Source: Terriglobia bacterium (GTDB lineage Bacteria; Acidobacteriota; Terriglobia; UBA7540). From it: DNA of 33,799 bases. The notes below the pieces were generated by a model, which was not told the DNA's origin, did no database searches, and saw nothing but the letters and a program-made list of their open reading frames with translations. The stretch spans positions 1-33,799 of the forward strand of contig JASHON010000041.1 of NCBI GenBank assembly GCA_030041095.1. The letters are read 5' to 3'. Both the position numbers and the translations under genes were made by a program. This document shows positions 15,740 to 24,199 of the stretch, in pieces (within the stretch, counting starts at the first letter, position 1; each line of letters opens with the position of its first letter).

Positions 15740-17125
15740 TCACTGTTCCTTGAAATCGATCAGCTTCGGCGCCACGCGGAAGCCGCGCGTGGTGACCGCG
15801 ATGTACGCGAGCCCAACGGCAAACCATGTCCCTCCGACGATCTTGGCAAGGCCACTCAGGTTCCACCAGATCACAGCGCAGAAAGCAAATCCGAGAAGTG
15901 GAATCGCAGAATCTGCCAAAAGGCGTCGGCGGCGGGTGCGATCAATGAACGAGAAATGCCAGAAGGCGGACAAGTTCACGCCCATAAAAGCGAGGAACGC
16001 TCCAAAATTAATCAACTCGCCGGCATGCTCATAAGCGTTGCCGACGGCCCCGAGCAGAAGAGCGCCGGCATAGGCCAGAGCGCCGATGATCAGGATGTTG
16101 TAAGTGGGCGTATTCGAGCGTGGGCTGAGATAACCAAAAACGCGTTTGGGAAGCACTTCATCCCGGCCCATGCCAAACAGCAGCCGCGCAACCCCCAGCG
16201 TTCCGGTCAAGCCGCTGCCAAAGCCCGCAACAATCAAGATGGCTCCCATCGCTTCAAAAAGAGGCAAGCCGCCGACGCGGTGACAGACGTCCATGAAGGC
16301 GGTTTCCAAGTTGGGGAACGTGTGCCAGTTTGGCCAGACTCGCTGCCCGAGGTAAATCTCGATGCCGCTCACGACGCCGGTGAAGAGGCACACCAGCACC
16401 GTCGCCAGGAGGACGTTGCGCTTGGGGTTCTCCACATCCTCGGCCAATGTGGTAACACCGTCGAAACCGATGTAGGTGAGCGCGGCGAATGACGTTGCCA
16501 TCCAGATGCGATGCGGCTGGAAAGTGTGGGGATTGTAAAAGGGCTTTGCGGAGAGCACGCCGTGCCAGCCTTGGGCGTAAAAGAGGTAATGCACGGCGAG
16601 CATGATAAAAGCTACAATCACCACCACCATGGCCGCCAAAAGCACCTTGTTGGATGTGGCGGAGGACTTCACGCCGCGCAGATTCAGCACCGTCATCAAT
16701 CCTGCCACCAGGAATGCCGCGATGGCGTAAGGCATTTGCGGGATATAGCGGGTGTGAATGGCCACGGCAATCCAGATGGTGTTGATCAAGGGCTGCATCA
16801 GATAGTCCAGGATCATGGCCCAGCCCACCAGAAAACCCAGATACGAATTGAGTCCTTTTCCGACGTACGTATACGCCGAGCCCGCCGAAGGATAGACTGC
16901 AGCCATGCGTCCGTAGCTGACCGCCGTAATGGTCATGGCAAACATGGCGATCAGGATGGTGTCTACGAAATAGCCGCCAGAGAGTTTTTGCGCTACGCCG
17001 AACAGTGGCACGCCGGCAATCGGCTGGATGAGGACGATGCCGTAAAAAATGAGGTCCCAGAGGGTGAGAACGCGACGTAACTTGGGCGCGCCTCCGGCGC
17101 TGGAGGCCGTGGAAGGCTGGGACAT
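15740..17125 (-). CDS. APC-family amino acid/polyamine permease
   Basis: A 461-aa inner-membrane secondary transporter. After a polar N terminus (about 20 residues) comes LWDLIFYGIVLIQPIAGVPLFG, the first helix, with about 12 hydrophobic segments in all. The helix 2-3 region has AAVYPSAGSAYTYVGKGLN, the APC-superfamily pattern, and helix 6 has SFAALTYIGFDGVTTLAEDVENPKR, also diagnostic. The substrate (amino acid or amine) is not predictable. The frame is open upstream to 17200, but the ATG at 17125 overlaps the thiS stop by one base (TAATG) and gives the family-normal N terminus. It is the last gene of a five-gene minus-strand run. Confidence 0.9.
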   Translation of the reverse strand: MSQPSTASSAGGAPKLRRVLTLWDLIFYGIVLIQPIAGVPLFGVAQKLSGGYFVDTILIAMFAMTITAVSYGRMAAVYPSAGSAYTYVGKGLNSYLGFLVGWAMILDYLMQPLINTIWIAVAIHTRYIPQMPYAIAAFLVAGLMTVLNLRGVKSSATSNKVLLAAMVVVIVAFIMLAVHYLFYAQGWHGVLSAKPFYNPHTFQPHRIWMATSFAALTYIGFDGVTTLAEDVENPKRNVLLATVLVCLFTGVVSGIEIYLGQRVWPNWHTFPNLETAFMDVCHRVGGLPLFEAMGAILIVAGFGSGLTGTLGVARLLFGMGRDEVLPKRVFGYLSPRSNTPTYNILIIGALAYAGALLLGAVGNAYEHAGELINFGAFLAFMGVNLSAFWHFSFIDRTRRRRLLADSAIPLLGFAFCAVIWWNLSGLAKIVGGTWFAVGLAYIAVTTRGFRVAPKLIDFKEQ

Positions 17126-17337
17126 TAACGGCCCGCGCCTCCGCCGACGAAGTGTACAATTTCCAATTGATCTCCGGGCGCGATACGAACGGTTTCCCAA
17201 TCGCTGCGTGGAACGATTTCCCGGTTTCGCTCCACTGCAACCCGGTCTTGCTTGATTTTCAGCCGGTCCAGCAGGCCCGAAAGCGTGAGACCGTCCGGGA
17301 TTTCTTTTGATTCACCGTTCAGGGTAATAGCCGCCAT
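17125..17337 (-). CDS. thiS: ThiS-like sulfur carrier protein
   Basis: A small beta-grasp sulfur carrier, 70 aa from the ATG at 17337. ThiS-type features are the opening ITLNGESKEIPDGLTLSGLL, the central VAVERNREIVPRSDW, and the end GDQLEIVHFVGGG, very close to the Bacillus ThiS ending. Unusually, three residues (AGR) follow the glycines, whereas the mature carrier needs a C-terminal Gly-Gly for adenylation and thiocarboxylation. An in-frame GTG at 17361 overlaps the upstream stop as GTGA and would add eight residues; family length favours 17337. No thiG, thiF or thiazole genes are nearby, so the partner and pathway (thiamin or other sulfur transfer) are uncertain. Confidence 0.82.
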   Translation of the reverse strand: MAAITLNGESKEIPDGLTLSGLLDRLKIKQDRVAVERNREIVPRSDWETVRIAPGDQLEIVHFVGGGAGR

Positions 17338-17357
17338 AAGCCTGGTTTCAGATCCGT

Positions 17358-18167
17358 TCACCCCACAATATCTTCGCCGCCGTCCACTCGAATGACGTTG
17401 CCTGTCATCCAGTACGTCTTCTCACTCATCAATGCGGCAATGGCGGATGCGACGTCCTGCGGGGTGGTCAATCGCCCGCCGGGATTCCTCATCGTTGCCA
17501 GCTCGAACAACTTCTCACTTCCAGGAATGGCGCTCGAGCCGGGCGTCACGGTGACGCCGGCCTGGATGGAATTGGCGGTAATGCCGTAAGGCATCAGCTC
17601 GTAGGCAAGCTGGCGGATGTGGGATTCCATTGCCGCCTTGGCGGCGGAAACCGCGCCGTAATTGGGCAAAACGCTGTGCCCTCCCGCGCTGGTGAGCCCG
17701 TAAATGCGGCTGCCCGAGCGCAGCATCTTCCGCGGTATCAGCTCCTGCACCCAATACACCAGGTTGTTTCCCATGACGTCGAGCGTCATCTCAAACTGCG
17801 GCTGGGTGAGCGGCTTCAAATCACCCGCTCCGACATAGGGTTGGAGCGATCCAAAGGCGACGGAGTGCACCACCACTTTCACATAATGCTCGCCGCCTCG
17901 CGCTTTCCAGTGCTCCTCGATTCCATCCAAAACAGCGGCGCGTTTGTCCGCGTCGGCGGCATTTTTGTTGAAGAAGACGGCATCCCGGCCCATGGCCTTG
18001 ATCTTCTCGACGATCTCGTTCACATGAGGCATGGCGGAACGGCGGTCGAAATGCACTCCGGCGATGTCAAGCCCGGCGCGCGCGCATTCCAGGCTGATGG
18101 CCTCTCCAAATCCGCTCGACGACCCAACAATCAGCGCCCAAGGGGAGGGCGCAGTGGATTCTGCCAT
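17358..18167 (-). CDS. SDR-family oxidoreductase, enoyl-ACP reductase-like
   Basis: A 269-aa cytosolic short-chain dehydrogenase. The N-terminal Rossmann motif is GSSSGFGEAI (15-24). The active site reads TSAGGHSVLPNYGAVSAAKAA, with Tyr170 and Lys177 separated by six residues. That Tyr-x6-Lys spacing is typical of enoyl-ACP reductases such as FabI and FabL, whereas classical SDRs have Tyr-x3-Lys. The position equivalent to the first active-site Tyr of E. coli FabI is Ser160. The C terminus, MTGNVIRVDGGEDI, is normal. A role in fatty acid elongation is plausible but another SDR substrate cannot be excluded. It starts 17 bases after tsaE and precedes thiS. Confidence 0.8.
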   Translation of the reverse strand: MAESTAPSPWALIVGSSSGFGEAISLECARAGLDIAGVHFDRRSAMPHVNEIVEKIKAMGRDAVFFNKNAADADKRAAVLDGIEEHWKARGGEHYVKVVVHSVAFGSLQPYVGAGDLKPLTQPQFEMTLDVMGNNLVYWVQELIPRKMLRSGSRIYGLTSAGGHSVLPNYGAVSAAKAAMESHIRQLAYELMPYGITANSIQAGVTVTPGSSAIPGSEKLFELATMRNPGGRLTTPQDVASAIAALMSEKTYWMTGNVIRVDGGEDIVG

Positions 18168-18184
18168 TCGTCCTTATCCTTTCG

Positions 18185-18685
18185 TCAAATTGTGTTTTTC
18201 GTGACCCTAATCCGCCGCTCGTCCTCGCCCGCGACCTCGAGCTCGATGCGGAAAAAAATTGCCGGCAGCCCACCCGGCAGCTTTTCGCCCCACTCAATCA
18301 AGACCGTGGCATCCGAGCTTAGCAATTCATCGAGCCCGAGCGATTCGGCTTCTCGAAGTGAATCGATTCGATAGAGATCCACATGGAAAACCCTGGCTCC
18401 CTGCGGCGCACGCTCGCCCGCGTTGCCGCGCGCATATTCGTGAATCAGCGTAAATGAAGGGCTCGTGACTTCATCTTCAGTCGCGGCGCCCAGTCCGGCA
18501 GCAATTCCCTTGGCCAGCGTTGTCTTGCCGCTTCCCAGCTCGCCGCAAAGCAGCGCCACGCAGGGAGGCCGCAGCAGCGCCGCAAGCTTCCTGCCGAGCG
18601 CGACAGTCTCTGCCGGTGAGTGCGTGATGGTATCACACAGCCGTTCGATTACCAACATTCCATGATTGGGGCGTGGTACCGTCAT
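18185..18685 (-). CDS. tsaE: tRNA threonylcarbamoyladenosine biosynthesis ATPase TsaE
   Basis: TsaE is the ATPase that supports the TsaB-TsaD complex in making t6A37 on ANN-decoding tRNAs. The 166-aa protein has the Walker A motif GELGSGKTT (48-56), then TSPSFTLIHEY (74-84), the VDLYRI stretch at about 102-107, and VLIEWGEKLP. All are family hallmarks. The ATG at 18685 overlaps the stop of the upstream nnr gene in an ATGA arrangement; an internal ATG at 18658 would also give a complete domain. Clustering of yjeF/nnr with tsaE (yjeE) is seen in many bacteria, including E. coli. Confidence 0.93.
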   Translation of the reverse strand: MTVPRPNHGMLVIERLCDTITHSPAETVALGRKLAALLRPPCVALLCGELGSGKTTLAKGIAAGLGAATEDEVTSPSFTLIHEYARGNAGERAPQGARVFHVDLYRIDSLREAESLGLDELLSSDATVLIEWGEKLPGGLPAIFFRIELEVAGEDERRIRVTKNTI

Positions 18686-20256
18686 TCAGGCCGCGATCCG
18701 AGGGACTGCAAAGCCTCCGGCAACGCGCGGAGCAGGTCTCCGGCCATCATCGATGCCTGGCCCATTTTCCGCGCCGCAAAGTCACCCGCCAAGCCGTGCA
18801 GATAAACCGCTGCCGAAACCACGCCGGCCGGAGGCCGGCGTGGAAACTGAGCCAGCAGGCCGGCGATGATTCCCGTGAGGCAGTCGCCCGTTCCGCCGGT
18901 GGCCATGCCCGGATTCCCGGTTGGGTTCACAGCGACTTCGCCGTCCGGCGAGGCCACCAGCGTCCTTGCTCCTTTCAAAACGAGGTGAACCTGATAGCGC
19001 CGGGCAAAATCCCTTGCAGCCTCCACCCGCCGTTTGAGGATATCAGCCACGGTAGACCCGCAAAGCCGAGCCATTTCGCCAGGGTGCGGCGTGAGCACCC
19101 GCAGCCGGCCCTCCGCCTTCATTTCGTCCATATGACCGGCAAAGGCATTCAAACCGTCCGCGTCAAGCACAACGGGAAGAGAAGATTGCGAAACGACGCG
19201 TCGAACCAATTCTGCAGTCTCCGGAACCGTTCCCACTCCCGGCCCCACCGCCAGCACGGACTTGCCTTGCATCAATTCGCCCAAGTGAACATCCGAAAGC
19301 GCCTGCAGGGACACTGTGCCGTGGCTGGTTTCGGGCAGCGGAGCGGTCATCCATTCCATTCCCAAAGAAGCAATCACCGGCAGAGCGCTTTTCGGCGTCG
19401 CCACGGTGACCAGGCCGGCGCCAGAGCGATAGGCCGCTCCCGCAGCCAGCGCCGCCGCTCCTGTCTTGCCGAGGGAGCCGGCGAGAATCAAGACATGGCC
19501 ATACGTGCCCTTGTGGGAATCCATGCGGCGTGGCGCAACCAACCATGAAAGCTCTGAGCCCGAGATCAGGCGCAAGAACAAGCTGGCATCGTCATCGAGC
19601 AGCTCGCCCGGCGTGCCGATCGGGTGCACGCACAGCTCGCCGCAGAGCTCGCAGGCCGGCGGGAAGACGTGGGCGTGCTTGGGCGCCGTAAACGTCACGG
19701 AGGCATCGGCATGCACCGCTTCGCCGATCAAGTCACCTGAATCCGCCGCCAGGCCGGAAGGCAAATCCACGGCAACGCGGCGCACCGTTGTCAGACTGTT
19801 GACGTCTCGAACCACTTCAAGCAAGAATCCGTGGAGCGGCTTTGAAAGCCCGGTGCCGAGCACGGCATCGATCACAAGCGTGGCCTCCCGGAGGACCGGT
19901 TTCATTCGTTCCCACCCCTCCGCGTCCGTGATGACGTCGGGCGGCGAAAGAGCTGCGAGCCGCCCGTAATTCACCGCCGCATCGCCTCGCAAGCCGGATG
20001 GGTCCGCAAGGAGCACGACGCGAGGATGGAATCCCAGCTCGTGCAAGAGCCTCGCTGCCACCATGCCGTCACCGCCGTTGTTCCCGCGCCCGCACAGCAC
20101 GAGAATTCGCTGCCGGTCGAGCGGACCCAAACGCTCGCGGAGAAACGACACCACTCCGTTTCCGGCATTCTCCATCAACGTCAGGCTCGGAACACCGTAG
20201 CGCTCCGTCGTCAAGCGGTCAACGCGTTGCATCTCGCTTGCAGTCAGAATTTTCAT
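18682..20256 (-). CDS. nnr: Bifunctional NAD(P)HX epimerase / ADP-dependent NAD(P)HX dehydratase
   Basis: This enzyme repairs hydrated NADH and NADPH: the N-terminal YjeF_N domain epimerises R- and S-NAD(P)HX, and the C-terminal ribokinase-like domain dehydrates S-NAD(P)HX. The 524-aa protein begins MKILTASEMQRVDRLT, with LMENAG and then VLCGRGNNGGDGMVAARLL, the epimerase signature. The C-terminal half has SHKGTYGHVLILAGS, LTPHPGEMARL, and NPTGNPGMATGGTGDCLTGI, the dehydratase signature. The frame is open upstream to 20379, but the ATG at 20256 gives the family N terminus and lies about 40 bases after a TATAAT box. It overlaps tsaE by four bases. Confidence 0.93.
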   Translation of the reverse strand: MKILTASEMQRVDRLTTERYGVPSLTLMENAGNGVVSFLRERLGPLDRQRILVLCGRGNNGGDGMVAARLLHELGFHPRVVLLADPSGLRGDAAVNYGRLAALSPPDVITDAEGWERMKPVLREATLVIDAVLGTGLSKPLHGFLLEVVRDVNSLTTVRRVAVDLPSGLAADSGDLIGEAVHADASVTFTAPKHAHVFPPACELCGELCVHPIGTPGELLDDDASLFLRLISGSELSWLVAPRRMDSHKGTYGHVLILAGSLGKTGAAALAAGAAYRSGAGLVTVATPKSALPVIASLGMEWMTAPLPETSHGTVSLQALSDVHLGELMQGKSVLAVGPGVGTVPETAELVRRVVSQSSLPVVLDADGLNAFAGHMDEMKAEGRLRVLTPHPGEMARLCGSTVADILKRRVEAARDFARRYQVHLVLKGARTLVASPDGEVAVNPTGNPGMATGGTGDCLTGIIAGLLAQFPRRPPAGVVSAAVYLHGLAGDFAARKMGQASMMAGDLLRALPEALQSLGSRPE

Positions 20257-20301
20257 GTCGATCGAGACTTTGCCGGGGAACCCGGCCCGAAACCAAGCTC
20301 C

Positions 20302-20364
20302 ATTATATCCGCCAAAATCAAGCCGCGTTGGCATGAAGGTCAATGCGGAAGGGTGCGTTATAAT
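20302..20364. promoter_or_regulatory. Divergent promoter region with two TATAAT boxes
   Basis: A perfect TATAAT lies on the minus strand (complement of ATTATA at 20302-20307), placed to give a leader of about 40 bases for nnr. Another perfect TATAAT lies on the plus strand at 20359-20364, about 22 bases before the TPR gene. Neither has a good -35 at the right distance, so both calls rest on the -10 and on position. They would drive the two divergent operons meeting here. Confidence 0.4.
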
Positions 20365-20385
20365 ACCAGGGAAGGCCAAGTCCCT

Positions 20386-22017
20386 ATGAAAAGATGCCTG
20401 CCGGCATTGCTCGCGGTCTTGTGTGCGAGCGTTCTCAACGCTGCCCCGCGGACTCGCACCATTCTTGTCTTCCCTTTTGAAAACCAGAGCAGCAGCTCGG
20501 ACCTGGGTTGGATCTCAGAAGCATTTGCCCAAGTTTTTTCGTGGAGAATGCAAGGGCCAGGCCGGTACGCGCTGGGACGCTCTGAGCTGAACGGCGCCTA
20601 TCAGTTGGCAGGAATTCCTCCGGATGCCACGCTCACGCTGGCCAGCGAGTACAAAGTGGCGGAAACGTTAGGCGTGGACTGGGCCGTGACCGGCAGCTTC
20701 AAGGTGGCCAACAACATCATTTCTGCGCGCGCGCAAATCCTGAACATGCCGGACCTTCGGCTCACTCCTGCGGTAGAAACGAGCGCGCCGCTTACGGACA
20801 TGATCAGCATGCAAACTCGCATGGTCTGGCAGCTTCTGAAAGAGTATGACGCGGGATTCCAGACAAGCGAGATCGACTTCCAGAGCAGATTTCGGAATCT
20901 GCGTCCAGACAGCTTTGAGAACTACATCCGTGGCATCCTGGCCAACGACGGTCCGGCTAAGGTGAAATTTCTGGAAACCGCGGCTCAGCTTGATTCCACC
21001 GATCATCGTCCGGACTTCGCGCTCGGCCAATATTACTTCCGGAAGCAAGCCTATGCACGCTCGGCAGTGTGGTTGGCGAAGCTCGATCCCACGGATCCGG
21101 ATTACCTCACTTCGATTTTCTTAGATGGTGTGGATGACTTCTTCCTCGGGCGATACCCGCTGGCGGAAGCTGCCTTCGAAACTTTATCGCGCCAAATGCC
21201 GTTGGGAGAAGTATGGACCAACCTGGGCGTGGTCCAGGAGCGGCTGGGGCGCGCGCGGGACGCGCTTTCCAGCTTCACTAAAGCGTACCAGGCTGATCCG
21301 ACCAACGCCGCCTATGCATTCAACCTTGGCGCTTGCTACAGCGACCTGGAACAATATAAGGAATCTTCGATTTACCTGCAAAAGGCAGAGTCCGAGAGTC
21401 CGGCTGACCTCGGCGTCCGTACGCTGCTCGCTTACGTCTTGGAAAAGACGGGAGACCTGGATGCGGGAAGAAGCCAGCTTCGCTGGGTGGCGGAACATGA
21501 CGGCCGTGAGATGGGAAGCCTGAACGCCAGTATCCTGCCGCAGCCGCGAATCCAAAAGACCTATAATGGGAAGGCATTCCGCTTGCTCTGGGTGGCCGTC
21601 CATAATTCCTCGGAGGTTCAGCTCGCAAAACTGCCGCCGCAGGCTCAGGGCCAAGGCCACCTGACTCGGGGTGAAAGCCTGCTCAAGCGGGGACTCTACG
21701 CAGAAGCGATTCGCGAGTTGGCGGAAGCACATTCCCTTCTGCCCGATTCGGGCGCGGTGCATCTTCTGCTGGGTGAAGCGTACGAACTGGAAGGCCAGCA
21801 TCAGCTTGCCATCGCTCAGTTCCACGCGGCGTTGGGCCTGGTGGATAGCGCCGTGGCGCATCAGTGGCTGGCCCACGCCTATCTTTCCCTCCGGCAATAT
21901 CCGGAGGCACAGGTGGAAGCGGAGGAAGCTTTGAGCCTGGATCCTCACAATCCGGACAGCTTGCGGCTGCTCCAATCCATTCGACAGCAGATGCCGAGCG
22001 CCGGGAAGGAGCCTTGA
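20386..22017 (+). CDS. Secreted TPR-repeat protein with TolB/FlgO-like N-terminal domain
   Basis: A 543-aa protein with a signal peptide (MKRCLPALLAVLCASVLNAA), predicted to be periplasmic. The first part of the mature protein, TILVFPFENQSSSSDLGWISEAF, resembles the TolB/FlgO/CsgG-type alpha-beta domain preceding TPR arrays in other bacteria. From about residue 210 to the end there are several tetratricopeptide repeats, for example WTNLGVVQERLGRARDALSSF, then YAFNLGACYSDLEQYKESSIY, and at the end QWLAHAYLSLRQYPEAQVEAE. TPRs mediate protein contacts, so a scaffold role is likely. There is only a weak ribosome binding site (GGGAAGG about 12 bases upstream). Its stop overlaps the nfeD-type start (TGATG), tying it to the protease/slipin pair. 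Confidence 0.8.
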   Translation: MKRCLPALLAVLCASVLNAAPRTRTILVFPFENQSSSSDLGWISEAFAQVFSWRMQGPGRYALGRSELNGAYQLAGIPPDATLTLASEYKVAETLGVDWAVTGSFKVANNIISARAQILNMPDLRLTPAVETSAPLTDMISMQTRMVWQLLKEYDAGFQTSEIDFQSRFRNLRPDSFENYIRGILANDGPAKVKFLETAAQLDSTDHRPDFALGQYYFRKQAYARSAVWLAKLDPTDPDYLTSIFLDGVDDFFLGRYPLAEAAFETLSRQMPLGEVWTNLGVVQERLGRARDALSSFTKAYQADPTNAAYAFNLGACYSDLEQYKESSIYLQKAESESPADLGVRTLLAYVLEKTGDLDAGRSQLRWVAEHDGREMGSLNASILPQPRIQKTYNGKAFRLLWVAVHNSSEVQLAKLPPQAQGQGHLTRGESLLKRGLYAEAIRELAEAHSLLPDSGAVHLLLGEAYELEGQHQLAIAQFHAALGLVDSAVAHQWLAHAYLSLRQYPEAQVEAEEALSLDPHNPDSLRLLQSIRQQMPSAGKEP

Positions 22018-23324
22018 TGGCTCGCTGGCTGTGTGGCGCAATGGCGTTGGCGGCGCTTGCATCCGGGGCTGCGCCGGGCCGCGTGAAAGCGGCGCAAGCG
22101 CCGGAAGTGATCCAAATCAACCTGAGCGGAATCGTCGAGCCGATCACCGCGACTTACGTTGAGAGAGGAATTGCAGAGGCGGCCCACGTTCACGCGAGCG
22201 CCATTTTGCTGGAACTCAGCACGCCCGGCGGCCTGGAGACTTCGATGCGCGCCATCATCAAATCCATCGTCAATTCTCCCGTCCCCGTCATCACGTATGT
22301 GTATCCCAGTGGCAGCCGCTCCGCCAGCGCCGGCTTTTTTATTTTGCTTTCGGGCGACGTGGCCGTGATGGCGCCGGGAACGAACACCGGTGCGGCGCAC
22401 CCTGTGCTTATGGGCGGGGGGGACATCGGCAAGACCGAAGCCAGCAAGATTGAGAACGATGCTGCGGCGTATATCCGCACGCTGTGCCAGCACCGGGGAA
22501 GAAACGCGACTCTCGCGGAAGCGGGAGTACGCCAAAGCAAGTCCTATACCGACCAGGAAGCGCTCGCCGGCCACTTGATCGATGGCATCGCCGCCAGCCC
22601 TCAACAGATCTTCACCGAGTTCAACGACAAAACGATCACGCGGTTCAACGGTTCCACAAGCACTCTGCACCTCACGAACGCGCGCGTCGTCGTCTACGCC
22701 ATGACGTCGCGCGAGCGGTTTCTGGCGCACCTGGCGGACCCGAACCTGGCATTTGTTCTTGGCGCGATTGGGGTTGTTTTGCTTTATTTCGAGTTCACCC
22801 ATCCCGGAATGGTGCTGCCCGGGATCCTGGGAGCCCTTTGCGTGGTGCTGGCGCTTCTCGGCTTCCAGTTGCTTCCCATCAACTACGTCGGCGCCATCCT
22901 GATCCTTTTAGGGCTGGTATTATTTGCGCTCGAAGCGCACGTGAACGCTCACGGCCTGCTGGCTGCAGGAGGAATTGCTGCCATGCTCTTCGGCTCGCTC
23001 GTCCTCATCAAGACGCCCTGGCCGGGCGCTCGCATTCACTTCGGGGTCGCGTTGAGCGTGACGCTGCCTGTGGGGATCATCACGATCATTCTGGTGCGCG
23101 CGGTCCTCATGGCCGCGCGCCAGAAGGCCGTCACCGGAGCGGAAGGGCTGCTTTACGCGGCGGGAGTGGCCCGGACGGATTTATCACCGAAAGGAAAGGT
23201 GCTGGTGCATGGGGAAATCTGGGATGCTCGCGCCAAGAATCCCATCCCAGCGGGAGGCCGCGTGCGGGTGTCTAAGGTGGAGGGGCTGACGCTCGAAGTG
23301 GAGCCTTTCGACGAGCCCCACTGA
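22017..23324 (+). CDS. NfeD-family membrane serine protease (ClpP-class, STOPP)
   Basis: A 435-aa protein with a signal peptide, a periplasmic ClpP/SppA-like protease domain, several transmembrane helices and a C-terminal soluble OB-type NfeD domain. The catalytic serine is probably Ser104 in [11 protein letters not shown] and the catalytic lysine Lys144 in [10 protein letters not shown], matching the Ser-Lys dyad of archaeal PH1510. Membrane helices fall at about 245-385. The C-terminal domain carries [20 protein letters not shown], the NfeD signature. Such proteases work with slipins, and the next gene is a slipin. Known substrates in archaea are stomatin C-terminal peptides; here the target is unknown. 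The ATG at 22017 overlaps the upstream stop. Confidence 0.92.
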   Translation: MARWLCGAMALAALASGAAPGRVKAAQAPEVIQINLSGIVEPITATYVERGIAEAAHVHASAILLELSTPGGLETSMRAIIKSIVNSPVPVITYVYPSGSRSASAGFFILLSGDVAVMAPGTNTGAAHPVLMGGGDIGKTEASKIENDAAAYIRTLCQHRGRNATLAEAGVRQSKSYTDQEALAGHLIDGIAASPQQIFTEFNDKTITRFNGSTSTLHLTNARVVVYAMTSRERFLAHLADPNLAFVLGAIGVVLLYFEFTHPGMVLPGILGALCVVLALLGFQLLPINYVGAILILLGLVLFALEAHVNAHGLLAAGGIAAMLFGSLVLIKTPWPGARIHFGVALSVTLPVGIITIILVRAVLMAARQKAVTGAEGLLYAAGVARTDLSPKGKVLVHGEIWDARAKNPIPAGGRVRVSKVEGLTLEVEPFDEPH

Positions 23325-23371
23325 TTCCTTCAGCCGTATCTGACTTTCATCGTGCGTTGCGAGGAGGATTT

Positions 23372-24196
23372 ATGGTAGGCGCAGTGGCAGTGATTATTGT
23401 TATCTTTGTCGTTTGGATTCTGGCGTGCCTGAATGTGTTGCGGGAGTACGAGCGCGCCGTGATCTTCCGATTGGGCAGAATTCAGACGCCGGATAAAGGC
23501 CCCGGTCTGATCTTCATTCTTTGGCCGATCGATAAGATGGTTCGCGTTTCACTCCGGGTGATCACCTGGGACGTGCCCCCGCAAGACATCATCACGCGCG
23601 ATAACATCCCGTTGAAGGTGAACGCCGTGGTTTATTTTCGCGTGATCAACGCGCAGAAGGCAGTCTTGGAACTCGAGAACTATCGCTACGCCATCGAGCA
23701 ACTGGCTCAAACGACGCTCCGCTCCGTGCTGGGCGAAATCGAGCTCGACGACCTGCTCTCGCAAAGAGAAAAGCTCAACCTGAGATTACAAACCATCCTC
23801 GACGAGCACACGGAGCCGTGGGGCGTGAAAGTGACCAAGGTGGAAGTTCGCCAGGTGGATCTGCCGCAGGAGCTGCAAGGCGCCATTGCGCGGCAGGCGG
23901 AAGCCGAGCGGGAGCGGCGCGCGAAAATCATCAATGCCGACGGAGAATACCAGGCGGCGGAGAAACTGAAGGCGGCAGCGCAAGTGATGGAAGAGCAGCC
24001 CATCTCCATTACCTTGCGTTACCTCCAAACGCTCCAGCAGATTGGCGTGGAGAAGAACACCACGGTGATCTTCCCGTTGCCGCTCGACCTGTTTGCAGGA
24101 TGGATGAAGGGCGCGCGGACGTCCGGGACCGGCGCGGCGCAACCGCTCCATGCGGCGCCGGCTCCGCCGGATGGGGAGTCCGGCAGCGGCCGTTGA
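23372..24196 (+). CDS. Slipin / SPFH (band 7) membrane protein
   Basis: A 274-aa stomatin-like protein. One N-terminal hydrophobic segment (about 1-22) is followed by the SPFH domain: [34 protein letters not shown], and [17 protein letters not shown], the standard slipin run. Next comes a coiled coil with [19 protein letters not shown] and [13 protein letters not shown], and an oligomerisation segment. Slipins form ring-like membrane microdomain assemblies. The ATG at 23372 has AGGAGG at 23362-23367; a TTG at 23357 is less likely. The last 30 residues are Pro/Ala/Gly-rich. NfeD-slipin pairs are a widespread conserved gene pair. Confidence 0.94.
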   Translation: MVGAVAVIIVIFVVWILACLNVLREYERAVIFRLGRIQTPDKGPGLIFILWPIDKMVRVSLRVITWDVPPQDIITRDNIPLKVNAVVYFRVINAQKAVLELENYRYAIEQLAQTTLRSVLGEIELDDLLSQREKLNLRLQTILDEHTEPWGVKVTKVEVRQVDLPQELQGAIARQAEAERERRAKIINADGEYQAAEKLKAAAQVMEEQPISITLRYLQTLQQIGVEKNTTVIFPLPLDLFAGWMKGARTSGTGAAQPLHAAPAPPDGESGSGR

Positions 24197-24199
24197 CGA

